The notes: generated by a model not told the origin, from the letters alone. 64,000 nt of DNA from Gordionus sp. m RMFG-2023 (GCF_954871325.1 NC_088778.1:16085666-16149665), one strand, 5' to 3'; shown: positions 46,995 to 59,626, numbered from the stretch's first letter. Made by a program: numbers and translations.

Positions 46995-48408
46995 TATTTA
47001 GTAAAACAATGCATTACGTTCTACCAGTCCTTTTATTTTCAGGTGGCATATAAAATTTTAAATTACTCTGAAATTCAATTTGGTTCTTTTCTGTGGCCTA
47101 AAATAAGATACCAAATGATACAAATTCTTTTTAGAGCCCATCAATAAGGTTTTAAAAAATTATTTAGTATTGAATCTATTCGTATCTCGTGTTTTAACCT
47201 ATATCAGATCTTATTGATGTTTCCCAGAAGTATAAAAGAGATAACCCTCAATTATTCAACCTATTTATTGAGATCTTGGACATTTTTGGTAAACGCGATA
47301 GAAAATCCGCCAACTTATCCGATTTGCCTGTATCAAATTTTAAAATCATAAACTCCCTTTAAGGTTTCACTTTTGTCATTTACTGCAATCTTATTATTTG
47401 TGATTCGTTTTCTTTTAGACACAAAATTTTGCATATAATTGGTTAATTTTTACGATACCGAAGAGCAGGACGTGAACTTTCTTGTAAATGGATCAGTAAT
47501 TTTTTCAAACGCTGATGTTTCTATCCAAAGGCAATCGCTGCTATTGTTTTATAGCTATAACAAAAGAACAGTTTCAAATCCGATATCGATGTGTTGCTTT
47601 CAAAAATTACTATCAACCAGTCGAATATGGGAGTCCTACCTGAAAGCAGTTTTTACTTTTATAAATTCTATATCTTCTCCGGGTGACCAATATTTCTATG
47701 CCAATTTACGACTCGTTGACTGATACCAGGGTAGGGTTATCATACGTAGTTATGGCCTAAATTGATAATTTACTAGCCTTAGAAACGATCATAGGATAAA
47801 TGTATTTTTTTTATGAGTTCTGTGGATTTCAGATAAATGGACCGAATTTTGTAGGAACTTGATTTCCCTCAGTTGAATAATAATTCCTTTATTTTGGGTA
47901 AATCCCAATATATATTAACTAACTCCTTAAAAAATCCTCCATATATCTCTGAAGGATTGGGGGCACATGATGGATAAATGACATTCTCAAATATTGAAAA
48001 TTCACTCATATATAGTGATAATTTATTATTTATTAAACCGAATGAATCTGAAAATAAACATCCCTGAGATCAGTCACCGTAAATTTTCAACATTCTATCC
48101 TGGCAGTCATATTATCAAATGTGGGAAGGAAATAATCTCTGGATTGAGGATTATCATGAAATCTGCATTACGGATTTATCCATTAATTTTTCTGGCATTC
48201 ACGGTTGAAGTAATCTCTTAAATTTTCTATTTCGACGATCTATTGTTTCCAATATTATAGAAGTTACCAAGCGCTGAATTACAAGTTCTGTGAGCTCCTG
48301 CAAGGGCAGATATCCGTTTGAAATTACATTGATAACACTGTAGAGTTCGCCGGCAATCTGATGAAGACCTCGGTTTGATTATCAAACAAGTAAAAATTTT
48401 ATAATAAT
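46995..48408 (-). mobile_element. Ty3/gypsy fossil, right arm (reversed partner)
   Basis: This is the reversed counterpart of the fossil in the left arm, shorter overall, with the same pol remnants in opposite orientation. It is old and broken many times. Open frames at 47,439-47,723 and 47,994-48,221 are antisense shadows. Because both arms share the fossil, the gypsy insertion predates the inverted duplication. Confidence 0.7.
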
Positions 48409-49074
48409 TTTGTGGGGTTTTTATATTGAAATAAATTTTTTGGAACACTAAAAGTTATTTGAACTAATTAATATAAAATTTATTATAGCCAATTATATTA
48501 AAAATGATAATTTGGATCACAAATAATAAAATATTGGAAAATACAAAATATTTATGAGCGATATAACATTGTCAAAAAATATAGCTATAACCGGTATCAA
48601 AATATAGTAAAAATTATATGATGATTTTAAACATCCATAAATGAATTTATCTTTTATGCGATTGCACCACTTTCATTAAATTCTTGATGTATATTAAATA
48701 TAAAGCTAGTCGATTCAATTCAATTTATTTTAAGATGTCGTACTTATGAGATAGATTTTTATTCTCCCTAATAAAGAAAAGGTCCTTTAATTTGTGCTTT
48801 TCTGATAGAATTTTTAGATAAAATAAATAAAGATAGAAAAATATTTTAAAAAATTGATATTGTTGCCAAAATGTACAGTAATTTTCATACATTTAGAAAT
48901 TCCAAAATATTTTTTAAAGTATGCAATGCTTCCATTGCCTTGGAGGATTATCTACTAAAATTAATCTTTCATCGAGATTTAAATTCTGAATTAATAGGCC
49001 TTTAGATATATTAATATCCTCCAATTAAAATTTAGCTAATTATTTAATTTTTTTATATCAAGATTTAAATACTT
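48409..49074. other. AT-rich stretch without recognised content
   Basis: Outside the right arm I see no gene, terminal repeat or transposase. Confidence 0.5.
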
Positions 49075-49754
49075 AGTAAGATTTATCTTTTTTGAAGTAA
49101 AGGAACGCCATTTGTTGCCATCTTCTTGAGATAACGAGTAACGGTAACGCGTTTCTTTTTTTTTGAGTAATGGTAACGTAAAACTTTACTCGTTACTTTA
49201 TATATTTTTTTTAAAAATATCAACAAAAAGAAAAATATATTTTATTGTATTATAAAATTAATTTTATTTATTTTTTAATTCTTAATATTAATTTAAGCTG
49301 AGTTTTAATTCATATCAACCACTTCCTTCATTTTTATTTTAAATTCTCGTTGTTAAATTTTTTTTCGAAATTAATAATCAATCAAAATTCAAAGTAAATG
49401 TTAACAATGATATTATTAATCTTATAATTTATTTTAAGAATATTATGTCTATTGTACTTACTTCTTCAGATGAAGATGATTTAACCCTTCTTTGGCCCCA
49501 ATTTGATATATTTTAAACCAATAAAAAAAATTAATGGTACCAAGTCTACACTTTGTAAATGTAAATTATATACCAACGCAAATATTTCAACCTCAATATC
49601 CAGCAGTACAAACTTTAAAAAAAGATGAATAAATATCATTATTTTAAACATTATTATTTTTTTTTATATGTAAAGTTTTTATATAAATGTTATGATTTTA
49701 TCTATCCATCCCAAATGGCGAAGATTTTCCGGTTCATTTTTTGGAAGAATATGA

Positions 49755-50100
49755 CTTAACAAATGAAATGGAATTTTGATGTCTATGGATTCAAATATTC
49801 TTAACTCACTCTTTATCATGAATATGGTTATTCAAGACTCAAAAACATATAAGATTTATGTTTCTTTATAATGATAATTATTAAATTACTATTACATTAT
49901 CGGAAAGGGTAAGTTCCACTCATTTAGTTAAACTACAACTGGGTACAAGGTTTGTTGGTATCCTTGAGAAAAAAAATCGGCATAATTTTATGAAAGGTGG
50001 GCCTTCATAAAATTCACGTTCGCTCATTTTGGGCAGGTCTATGACCAACGTGCTAGATAAGATAAGATAAGATAAGAGAATAGAATAATATTCTTTCATA
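49755..50100 (+). repeat. SINE/LINE-tail-like repeat, copy 1
   Basis: It shares ggaaagggtaagttccactc, gtacaaggtttgttggtatc, gtgggccttcataaaatt and tatgaccaacgtgctagata with 57,900-58,205. It ends in a run of ataag units (ataagataagataagataag), the kind of simple-repeat tail made when LINE machinery primes a short interspersed element. Confidence 0.8.
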
Positions 50101-50151
50101 ATATTTTGAAAAGCTTAATCATGGAATTAAAATATAAGTAGGGCTGTGCCG

Positions 50152-50530
50152 ATATTAAATATTGGATCGGATCGGCACCGATATTTAGCGTTTTCCAAAA
50201 ATATCGGATCGCGATACCTGTAAAAAACCGATCCGATTTTTTACTTTTCTTTTTTATTTTATGTTATTTATTTTACGTTATTATAATATTTTCTAAATAA
50301 TTTTTTTTAAACAATGCAAATGCACAACACCTTCTAAATTTTATTTCTTTTTTTAAATAGATTTATAGTATTTTAAAAGTTTTTTTATAAAAATAGAAAG
50401 AACACCCAAAGCTTTATTTATTATTTATATTATAATTATATATATGAAATTTTTTTTTATAAAACGATCTTATATATTCTTTTTGTATAGTATTTTATTA
50501 TATATTGTCGGAAAAAAATAAATATTATTT
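50152..50530 (+). mobile_element. hAT remnant of the ccgatccgat family
   Basis: It starts tagggctgtgccgatatt followed by ggatcggatcggcaccgat, a typical hAT end, then sequence matching the reversed block at 5,222-5,725 (gaacacccaaagc). No transposase remains and the right end is unclear. Confidence 0.6.
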
Positions 50531-50699
50531 TTGTATATATTTAATTTTTTTAAGTAACGAGTAGCCCGTTACTTATTGGAAAAGTCGGTAACGCGCGTTC
50601 CTTTTTTGAAAAGATAACGAGTAACGGTAACGAGTTCCTTTTTTCAGATGTAACGAGTAACGGTAACGCGTTTCTTTCTTGTAGTAATATTTACAGCAC

Positions 50700-51205
50700 T
50701 AGTTATTTTATAGTAATCATCAAATGAGTCCAGTCTAGATGAAAGTCGAGGCTTGCAAATCTCAGAATCATATAATTTCGCTTTCGCCTCAATAATAACA
50801 TAAATTTCGTGAAATGGTCTATATCATCTCTTATTTTTCTAAGTTGTAATATAATAATATTCGCGATCTCATAGCCAACCAAATCCATATATTTAAAAAA
50901 ATATTACATATACTTGGGGTGGTTAATTAAATAAATTTACATTCAAATGCGAAAAAAATGGAATCTAATATCTCTCGATTTATTTGAAAAGTATTTTTAA
51001 AAAACTTTGTTACTAACTATCAAAAATTTAAAATAAGTGCTCTCTAAAAAATAACTTTATTTTACACCCTTAGGCGGCTCCCTGCATTGCTTGTGCTTAA
51101 AACCGTCGCACAACATTATTATGGTTCCTTTTTCTAATATAATATGGTGCCATGTTTAATTTAAACAAGAAATTGCAAAAAGTAGATATTGGGAAAGTAT
51201 TGATT
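50700..51205. other. AT-rich stretch without recognised content
   Basis: No gene or mobile element features were recognised. The minus frame 50,703-50,888 has no family resemblance. Confidence 0.45.
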
Positions 51206-52239
51206 ATACACATCAGAGTGGTTAAAATGTACTTATTAAATGGATCTAGATCCCGATACACATATATCGTCGAAAACTGGATCTAGATACAGATACATCG
51301 TTTAAAAACGTATCTAGTTACTGATACATTTTTATTTTACTTATGTAAGGTGTGTATAATGCTTAATTTAGTATCTTATCGAGCATTAAATTTCGAAGTA
51401 AGTTAAAAAATTTACAGTGCTGATATCATATCTATACACAGGCATATAAATAAGATAATGATGCTTAGCTTCTAATTATTCATATACAAAATATTTAATT
51501 AAATTATATTAAACTTCTGTAGTGTTTAGAAAAATTAAATTATTGTTAAATTTTAATAATTAAAATTCTCAAAATTTGGCACCCCTAGTTTGTCTGTAGA
51601 GACATCTTTAGCCATACTGAACTCTTTCTATCGATACACTCGACGGCAGAGTGATTGCTATATTTAAATATATTGGTATTATCATTAAATGTATAAAATT
51701 TTGATACTCATTTTTAAAAAAATTATTCAAATGTTGAGTGTCAAAATTTATCAACATTTATATCATCTAAAGGGTGCCCAAAATATTTAATATTTTTGAT
51801 TTATTTTGAGGGATTATCTAGAAATATTAATATAAAAATTATGATAATTAAAAATTAAATAAAATAAATTATAATAAAAAATTTATCATGTTGTTTACAT
51901 TGCAAAATAAAATTGTCTGGTAATCTTTTTATAATGAAATAAACTCGGACATATTATTAAATGAATTTAATTCAAATATAAAAATAATTTATCATGTCTA
52001 TAAAAAAATATCACAAATAATTACATTATAGTATTTCTATTATACAATATTTATTTAAACGAAAAACTAAATGGTTCTAAATATACATTGTAATGGATTA
52101 AATTAATCACCAAATTATTAAAATTATATATAACTTATTACATTTATAATTAGTGCAAATGTTTATATGAGAAAGAAGGGGGGGGGGGATTCTAAATAAT
52201 TAAGGGAAGAAGAAGAAAATCTAGATTAATCGCCTCGGG

Positions 52240-54480
52240 GAATGAACCCATGAAGCATGTGAAATTAGTTTTTATAATCTGAATTCTTATACGTTGACGT
52301 AAGTAGACGCTTTCTTTTGGGCTCCTGATTTAGTTCTTAAGGCTCTGCCAATCTTTTTAATTATGTTAAGAGCCTTACTTCCAAAGGATGTTAAGGTTGT
52401 TCTAACAACTGGTACGAATTTATACTCATCAGGAATATCCACATATTTATTCGTTTTAAAATCTTATGTGTATTTTAAAATGTTTTTATTGATATTGGAG
52501 GGTGAGAGGGGGTCAACGCAGGAGAAATCCCATCCCACGCTAGATATCGGCCATTCTCCCAAGGAATTTGTGTAATTCCATCGGGTCGACCTCATCCGTA
52601 AAGAGACCTGGGGGTTCTAAAGTGGCAGGATAGCCTGCGGACTGTAAAGCTCGTTCTATGAGAGCAATGCATCTGTCATGCCGGATTGAGCGTCCACTGC
52701 TAAAGAAGCATTGGAGGCAATGACGACCAGTTTGACTTACTGGCTTATTGCACTTGGTGCACTTATATGAAACTGAGGTTGTCACAATTAAGCGAATGGC
52801 TACAGCAAAACTGAATTCTTGATTTGAAAGTTCGAGGTAAAGATTTTTAGAGGGGATGGCGTCCAAGTATTCATGTCCTGAACCTTGGTTGAATGAAGCT
52901 AATAGGGCATGATCTTTAGATAGCAGGGTCGAAAAGAGGTAATCAACGGACCCTGCAACCATCGGATTATCCCAATCCTTTTGTTTATTGGAGGTTGGTG
53001 GTTGACATTCATCTCCTGAGGCTTTCCATATATTATAGGCTTCGTCAAGCAGTGCATCTGGCAAGGACAGGTGATCAGTTATTATTTTGGAGCTTGCCAA
53101 TCTGGACGAGATGAAATCACTAATTGATAAGGCTATGGGTGATCGTAACCCTATGCCTCCTTTATTGCAGGGGAGAGTGGCTTGAAGCTACGAATTGGAG
53201 TTAAATTTGAGATTAGTTATTTTTTCCATGATGCTTTTTATTATGGATTCACATGCTTTTAAGGGTTTAGGATGTTTAAAAACAGCAGTTGGCCGTAGAG
53301 CATATAGAATCTTGGGTATATTGAATTAATTTTAATTAAGAAGAAATATTTATGTGTGGGAAGTTGTATGAGTAGTTCCTTCATATTGTTTAAATTATTA
53401 GAAGTAGCTTGGAAAAAGGCTTCAACTGCTAAGTAACCTCCAACTGGTGAGCCAAGATGTGTTAGTTCTTCGGCCATAACCTCTTTAAAGGCGTGGCAGT
53501 TGGGAGATTGAGAGGTGAACTGACAGATTTATGTTTTGTCGATGTTTAAGAGATTGCCTATGTCTGGCCCATCTTTTTGCAAAATTTCTAGGGCTTTGTC
53601 TATCTCTTTTGGGCTGCCGCTTATAATCCCATCATCTATGTACCAGAGATGAAAATCTAACAGGCAGCTGCTTTTAATTTTTTTCTATTCCTAGAAAGAA
53701 TAATATCGACCCTAGGGGATCACCCTGTTGAATTCCTTCTGAAGAAGAAAGCCTATATTCACCATATTGTAAGATGGAGGAATTCGCATAGTAGCTTAAA
53801 ATGTAGCTGGAGTAGCATGGGAAACTATTGATGAAGGATTTTAGGAAGACAGACCGTTTTATTTTGTTGTATGCATTGTTAAAGTCAATTTTAATTAGGT
53901 GTTTATAGAGGATTATTTTAAAGATAGATGCGGTTATATGAGCGGCAAACTCACAGCCGCCTTTGACACCAACCCCTAGTTGAGTTGAAGTAAGAATTGT
54001 GGAGACTTTCTCATTGATTCAAGCCTAATTAATTGTGATACTAATCTCCTAAGGGTGCCTATGGCATTTGGGCATAGGTCTTTGTTGGGTTTTGTAAGAG
54101 CGATTAGTTTTGCTCCAATCATAATTGGTTGGGCGAAGATAGGATGTAAGATCCTGTTACAAAGGAGAGTTATACTGTTGAGTAGGGTAGTTTGAGAATT
54201 TAGAAGAGGGATGGTTAGGTCTTGAAGGTATATCGGTCCCATGCCTTCAAAACCATGTGCAGAATCTTTTTGAAAGGTTGAGATTGCTTTTCTCACTTCC
54301 TCTGGGGTAAATTCTATTGGATAAAATGTGCGATTTACACCAGGTAATTCAGTTGTAGATGCCTGATGTGGGGGGGGGGGGGGGTTCTTCATAGCCAATC
54401 GGATATAATTTTTAAAATTAATGGGGGCCAATGTGTCTAATGAAGAGGCCAGACGAGCCCCTTTTATATCTAAATTATCT
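52240..54480 (-). mobile_element. Non-LTR retrotransposon with RT and restriction-endonuclease-like C-terminus
   Basis: Minus-strand pieces in order are: an RT N-terminal region, FTPEEVRKAISTFQKDSAHG, and IGAKLIALTKPNKD and LRRLVSQ (53,976-54,480); the RT motif EGIQQGDPLG (about 53,730); the catalytic WYIDDGIISG (about 53,630); a long C-terminal region with LTDHLS-like ITDHLSLPDALLDEAYNIW; a CTKCNKPVSQTGRHCLQC zinc cluster; RSIRHDRCIALIERALQSAG; then RPDGITQIPWENGRYLAWD in a shifted frame; and TTLTSFGSKAL near the end. It is the same family as 23,405-24,025. It is 5'-truncated and has several frameshifts. A proline run (54,370-54,384) comes from a G-run. Confidence 0.88.
52540..53100 (-). pseudogene. 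LINE ORF C-terminal part with Cys/His cluster
   Basis: This 186-codon open piece carries the conserved LPDALLDEAYNIW block near its start. Then follow a Gly-Ser-Gly region (NQGSGHEYLDAIPS), the CTKCNKPVSQTGRHCLQC metal cluster, and RSIRHDRCIALIERALQSAG then LEPPGL. A frameshift near 52,600 puts the following RPDG...WD block, the presumed nuclease core, into the next frame. The layout parallels the intact copy at 23,421-23,978. Confidence 0.85.
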
Positions 54481-54645
54481 AATTTTTAATATAATAAAAC
54501 CTAAAATAAAATTTTATCAAAATCTATCTAAAATTAAATATAGATGCCTCTAAATACGTATCAAGATATAGATACTTTATAAATGTGTCTTTAGATACAG
54601 ATACTATATTTTTTTTTATCTAGATGCAGATTTTCATTATTTATT

Positions 54646-55263
54646 TATGATATAAAAAAACTAATATTATTAATATTGTTATATGTACTGTCATGATAAA
54701 AATATAAGCTGCTATAAAAGAGGGTTTAAGTTTTTATTTGATAGAAAATTTATGTATAACCTTGATTAGTCTTCAAAAATCGTTAAGGCAAATCTAATTT
54801 GTTGCACAATAGAACAAAAAACACATAAATTACAATAAAATACTAAGATTGTAAGTATGGCAATATTTGCCTGAGAGGTAAAAAGGAATTCTTAGAGCAC
54901 AAACGATAAAGGCTACTTATTACAACCATAATGTTGGGATACTTTAAAACACCTTTTATTATTTTTATAGTTTTAATAAAATTTTAAATTTTACTCATCA
55001 TGTGCTAAAAGCTAAATTGTCAGCTTTATAAAAAATTCTTACTATTAAGTTAATTTAATATCTATATAGACTCTAATAAATTATTTGTAATTATTTTTAT
55101 TATTGATATAAAATCTTGTTTTTTATTGACCATATAGTATATATTATAACAACAAATAGAAATCTATTCAGTTTTGAAATTAACCGGTTTCAGGAGATCT
55201 TAATCAAATATAAAATTATGAATGCTTTATACATATAAACCAGAGTATTCAGTATTGTAAAAT
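54646..55263. other. 3' flank of the WAP-domain gene
   Basis: This AT-rich stretch lies downstream of the minus-strand WAP exon. An aataaa on the minus strand at 55,122-55,127, about 140 bases past the stop, is a fair poly(A) signal candidate. Nothing else was recognised. Confidence 0.5.
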
Positions 55264-56024
55264 CTAAATTGATTTAAAACATCGAAGTCCACATTGACTT
55301 GGGCAGCATTTGAAATGATTATTGATACCGCATCCCAAATCATCGTAACATAAATTACCTATGGAATTGCATTTATATAATTCATTATATTCCAAAATGG
55401 CAGGACATGTTCCATTCTTAACTTTTCCTGTTGTCAACGTATTTATGTTTCGATTCTTGTTATCCATGAGTAATAAATTGTTCTTGAATGCTACATTACT
55501 GGCGTTCAACTGGGATAATTTAAAATACACATCGAGAAAATTGGAAAATTTGTTTTGGGGGTCTCGCATAAATTCTTTTTTAGTATTATAAGCATTTTGT
55601 CTATAATCTTGGATATTGTTTTTTAAAAAATGTTTATTCCTATTCAAAAGACGGGTACGGGTATATGGAAGATAAGTTTGATGATTAAGTTTCAGAATTT
55701 GATTAAAATCAAGCTTTGCGTGGCTATACGAATTGATTTTTCTAGCCCTGTTAGCTATATTTAAATAATGATCATTATTATTAGGTGATAACAAAGGTTG
55801 CCATGTTGTAAAGTCCATATTTTCTAAATAATTTTTGGATATATGTTTAACACCATTATAATCTGTGATAAAATAATAATAAACATTGAGATATTTGATT
55901 AAATTATATAATATTACCACTGCAGCAAAAACCATAATCATCAAAATTGAGTCTAATATCGCATCTATAATTCGTAGGGCATGGGTTATGCATGTTGCAA
56001 GATACATTTGGTAGGGGATCCCTG
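55264..56024 (-). CDS. Last exon of a WAP four-disulfide-domain protein gene
   Basis: The open frame of about 250 codons ends with GTCPAILEYNELYKCNSIGN, then LCYDDLGCG, HFKCCPSQCGLRCF and stop. The eight cysteines are spaced as in a WAP domain (CP...C..C..D..C...KCC...CG..C). WAP domains are small secreted folds, often protease inhibitors. Near the N-terminal end of the exon is a long hydrophobic segment (ILMIMVFAAVVILYNLI), a probable membrane anchor, followed by an Asn/Lys/Arg-rich region without known domain. The exon likely begins at an acceptor (tgtgcag or ttttttag on the minus strand, about 56,024-56,040), so the internal ATG at 56,007 need not be the start. The rest of the protein was not recognised. 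Confidence 0.8.
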
Positions 56025-57899
56025 CACAAATAATAAGCTAAAAAATAAAGTGTTTTTTATTATAACTATACAAGAATGTTATAAAATTAAGTAATATTTA
56101 AATGTGCAGTATAATAATAACATACGCAGTTTTGAAATCATTAGTTTCTCAGTTTTAGAAATAATTGATTGCGTAGTATTATATTCAAAATGCGCAGTTT
56201 TTTTAAAATTATATTTCTTTTAAAATAAAAATTAACCCATTAAAATAAAATATTTAAAATACATTTTTAAATTTTAACTCTAACTTATATATACCCAAAC
56301 TTAACCCTACCCAGTTTCCTAAAATACCTGCTCGAGAAAGGGCTTTCAGAAAAAAATATATAAAATTGAGGCTTGAAAAATTAATAAATATTAACTGTTT
56401 AAATTAGACTAGTAAAATATTTATAAAATATTATTTAAAAAATTTTTAAACCAATAAAAAAAAAATTTTTTTTAAATAGCTCATTTCTATAAAGAAACTG
56501 CGCGTTTTGATTAAGAACTAAAAATAATTTTAAGTTGCAGAAATAGTGTATTCCCTAAAATATAATAATAATAATGATTAGAAATGTGAGCTCCATAAAG
56601 CAGGAGGACCCGGAATGAATACATTTTTGCATTCCCGTCCCTTTCCGTTCCCTTCCCTTTCCGTTAGAAAACATGTTGTTACTGTTACTCCCATCTTTTG
56701 GATATGTGGTCTAATAAACATGTTATTTTATTTTATTTATACCATTATTAATCTTTATAATATATATACCAATTTTTACATCCATGTAGGCATTCCATAG
56801 ACGCCCACTTCATAGGATCTAGTTATTATAAATATTCTACAAAGTAGATAATATTAACAAATTACTCTAGAAGATTTTCATTTATATTATCCATTGAAAT
56901 TTAAAATTTTATTAACAGAATTTCTTTTTTTAAATTATGGTAAAATAAATTAATCAAACTAAGTTGGGTTTGTAACTCAAAAATACTTATCAAAGTTATA
57001 CTATAATAAGAATAAAAGACTTTTAAGGAAGAATATGTTATTACATTATGGTTAATTGGGAAAAAATTAAATCTTTGGAATAAATTCAAATAAATTTTTG
57101 GACAATAAAAAAAGGGATGCTTTTGGAAATAAATTTCAACATATAATTATACTGTTATATTATCATTAAACTTTGAACATTTCACTTTTATAAATGTTTC
57201 AATTTTTTAAACTATAACCAAAAAATAAACAAAAACTCAAACAATGGACCGGCGGCTGCTTGTAAAAAAACAATTTCAAAGTAAATGGCGGGTCGGTTGG
57301 TTTGAACCTATTGGAATGGGTGGATATAGTGGGCTTATGTTATAAAATACGTTATTTCAAAATTTTGCTCATTTTATAAGTGTATGTAAAAAATATATTA
57401 TAATCAAGTAACCAAAAAAAATAAAGAACTCCAACCAATCAAATTTTATTTAGAACAACGGGTTGGTAGAAAAAATATTATTAAATCGATAAATAAGTGA
57501 GCGCTATAATTTTTTGGCAAAAAAATTGTCCGGTGGTTTGTTGAAATTTATATTAAAAAAATAATAAGCGGGCTAGTTTTAGGCCATTACCCGCCCTTAA
57601 AACATTTACTAATAAAATAATATCAATACAATGAGACATTTTAAAATAAATTAATCATCACCAGTATTACAGTGAACTATGTCTCATTTTTAAATATACA
57701 AAAGGGGGAAACCAACAAAGATTTTATATAATTTGACTTAAAAGGGGGAAGAAATTAAATAAGATTACTTTCATGTTTAAATATTACAAAAGATAGAAGA
57801 TGGAGGATTATTTTCAAAGTTGGATGTAATGATCTAGTATTATTGATAAGTGGTTGTTCTGTATTTTGAACTAGTATTTAAATTTTATTTAATTATGTT

Positions 57900-58205
57900 T
57901 ATTTCTAGATTCAATGAATTAAAAATTAACGATGAAATGGAAATTACTATATATTCTTAATTCATTCTATATTATTAATGTGGTAATTCTATGGATTCAA
58001 ATTGATAAGATTAATAAATTTATATCTTCTTTTATAATACAAATCGGAAAGGGTAAGTTCCACTCATTTTTGTTAAATTACAACTGTGTACAAGGTTTGT
58101 TAGTATCATTGAGAAAAAAATCTGCTTAATTTTATAAAGGGTGGGCCTTCATAAAATTTACCGCTCACTTTGGGCAGGTCTATGACCAACGTGCTAGATA
58201 AGATT
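57900..58205 (+). repeat. SINE/LINE-tail-like repeat, copy 2
   Basis: It matches 49,755-50,075 over about 300 bases in the same orientation, clearly related though diverged, up to tatgaccaacgtgctagata. Here the tail is short (agattac). The frame 57,932-58,129 over it is chance. Confidence 0.8.
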
Positions 58206-59626
58206 ACAAAAGATATTATTTTAGAAATTAAATATTATTATGATAAATCACAAATTTAATTTTTTTTGATATTAGGAGTTATCGCGGACAAACGATAGGA
58301 ATAAACTAAAATGAACGAAATTGTTAAATAACATGGAATCGAACCATGATTTATTTATATCACCGATTAAATTCAAATTTTAAAAAATAATATATTTTTA
58401 AATACGAACCACTCTAAATTTTTTTCCCGACCAATCCCAAAAATAAGAAATAATAATTTCTCAATCAACGGTTTGGTAAATTAAGTTTTGAAGACCCTAT
58501 AACCCTATGACCTAATATACTTATTGAGATCCAAAAAGCCCGCTAGCCGGAGCGGATAAATTTTTAAAAATATACCAGAGCGGGCCTGGCAAAAGATTTA
58601 ACGGGTCGTGCAACTTGTGCAAAAATTTTTATCGGGTCGAAGCGTGTCGGGCTTTGTTTTATATTCTAAAAAGGTGCCATCATCGATGTCGAGGAACAAA
58701 TGGAATGATTTGACAAATTTTTAATTATATTTTTTATGTATTTATTGTTATATCTAAATTATTTATAAAAGTTTATAGTATATATCATATTTTATCGAAA
58801 TAAATGGATACAAAATAGATTACATTAAGAAATTCTAAAAAATTTTCAAATATTATAAACTTGATAAGAAAGACAAAGTTATATGCAGATTGAGAAAATA
58901 TCTTGAAATTTCATCATGTTAGATAATGAAAATGATTGAAGAACGAATATTTGGATAAAAATATTTGATTTCATCATGAAAGATTTTTTATGCATAAAAA
59001 CTCACAAAAGACATTTTGCAAAGAAGTTTTCTACTTGATCATTCTTGTGATATTTTATCATACTGAATTAAATTTCAAACATAATTTCTTTTTAATATTT
59101 TAAAATATGTTTAGCTCGACTAATTGCTTCCACTTTTTTAAGTTCAAATTAAAGTTTTTTTCAAGATCAAATTTTTTTTAAAAAAAAATTAAATTTCCAA
59201 CATAATTTCTTTTCTAAACATGAAATTTAAGCTTATTTCTTTTTAATTCCAATATGTTATAAATTAAAATTAATATAAAAACTATGTTTGTTTGTTTACC
59301 ATTTTTTGTTGTATATTTAATAATGACACATTTAACTGATATAACATTTTTTCGATTAATAATATTATTTTATTTACAAAATATAAGAACTTTTTATTTA
59401 TTGTTTTATTTTCACTGGATGGGACAATTTTTAATCTTTTATTACTTTTAATTTAAGGATTAATGTAGTAGGATATTCTTTTATATTATCATTTCAAAAG
59501 TATTATCCAACCTTGCTTTTTCATCCTAATAATTTTTTTAAATAAATCTGGGACATTTTGGTTTTTATTCTACCCTACTACTATATTAAATATTATTAGA
59601 TAGAGAGAAACGACGACTTCTACAAC

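Larger units (their letters stand above)
37226..48408. repeat. 11-kb inverted duplication, arms about 3.8 and 3.3 kb
   Basis: The left arm (about 37,226-41,034) reappears reversed as the right arm (about 45,117-48,408) around a spacer of about 4.1 kb. The inner 1.9 kb of each arm (39,140-41,034 and 45,117-46,990) looks nearly identical by eye, while the outer part looks roughly 90% alike. The outer part is a Ty3/gypsy fossil in each arm. The inner part includes a hAT end tagtgttgtgtaatcgg at 40,787, mirrored at 45,369. Both inner borders fall about 250 bp inside that hAT end. Confidence 0.92.
49075..50699 (+). mobile_element. hAT remnant with taacgagtaacggtaacg ends and nested pieces
   Basis: The left block (about 49,128-49,200) and the right block (about 50,548-50,675) both contain repeated aacgagtaacggtaacgcg words and act as inverted subterminal regions. 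The right end tttacagcacta is the inverse of the tagtgctgtaaa start at 16,195. Near 49,545-49,630 a worn Cys-rich stretch (STLCKCKLYTNANIS) resembles a BED finger. Nested inside are a SINE-like repeat (49,755-50,100) and a hAT end of another family at 50,152. Confidence 0.55.
51210..54645. repeat. Possible old hAT-like element split by the LINE
   Basis: At about 51,238-51,340 are repeated gatctagatac, agatacatcg and gtatctagtta words, and at 54,545-54,640 the inverse-related acgtatcaagatatagatac and tctagatgcag. These may be the two ends of one transposon with the LINE inserted between. G-rich runs occur at 52,180-52,190 and 54,370-54,384. Confidence 0.35.

Noticed and set aside
37226-48408. 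Polinton/Maverick with very long terminal repeats
   Set aside because: No protein-primed polymerase, capsid, protease or ATPase remnants were seen; the arms contain a gypsy fossil and the outer borders are not transposon ends.
50703-50888. Small host gene on the minus strand
   Set aside because: No family resemblance, no splice or start context, and length within chance expectation.
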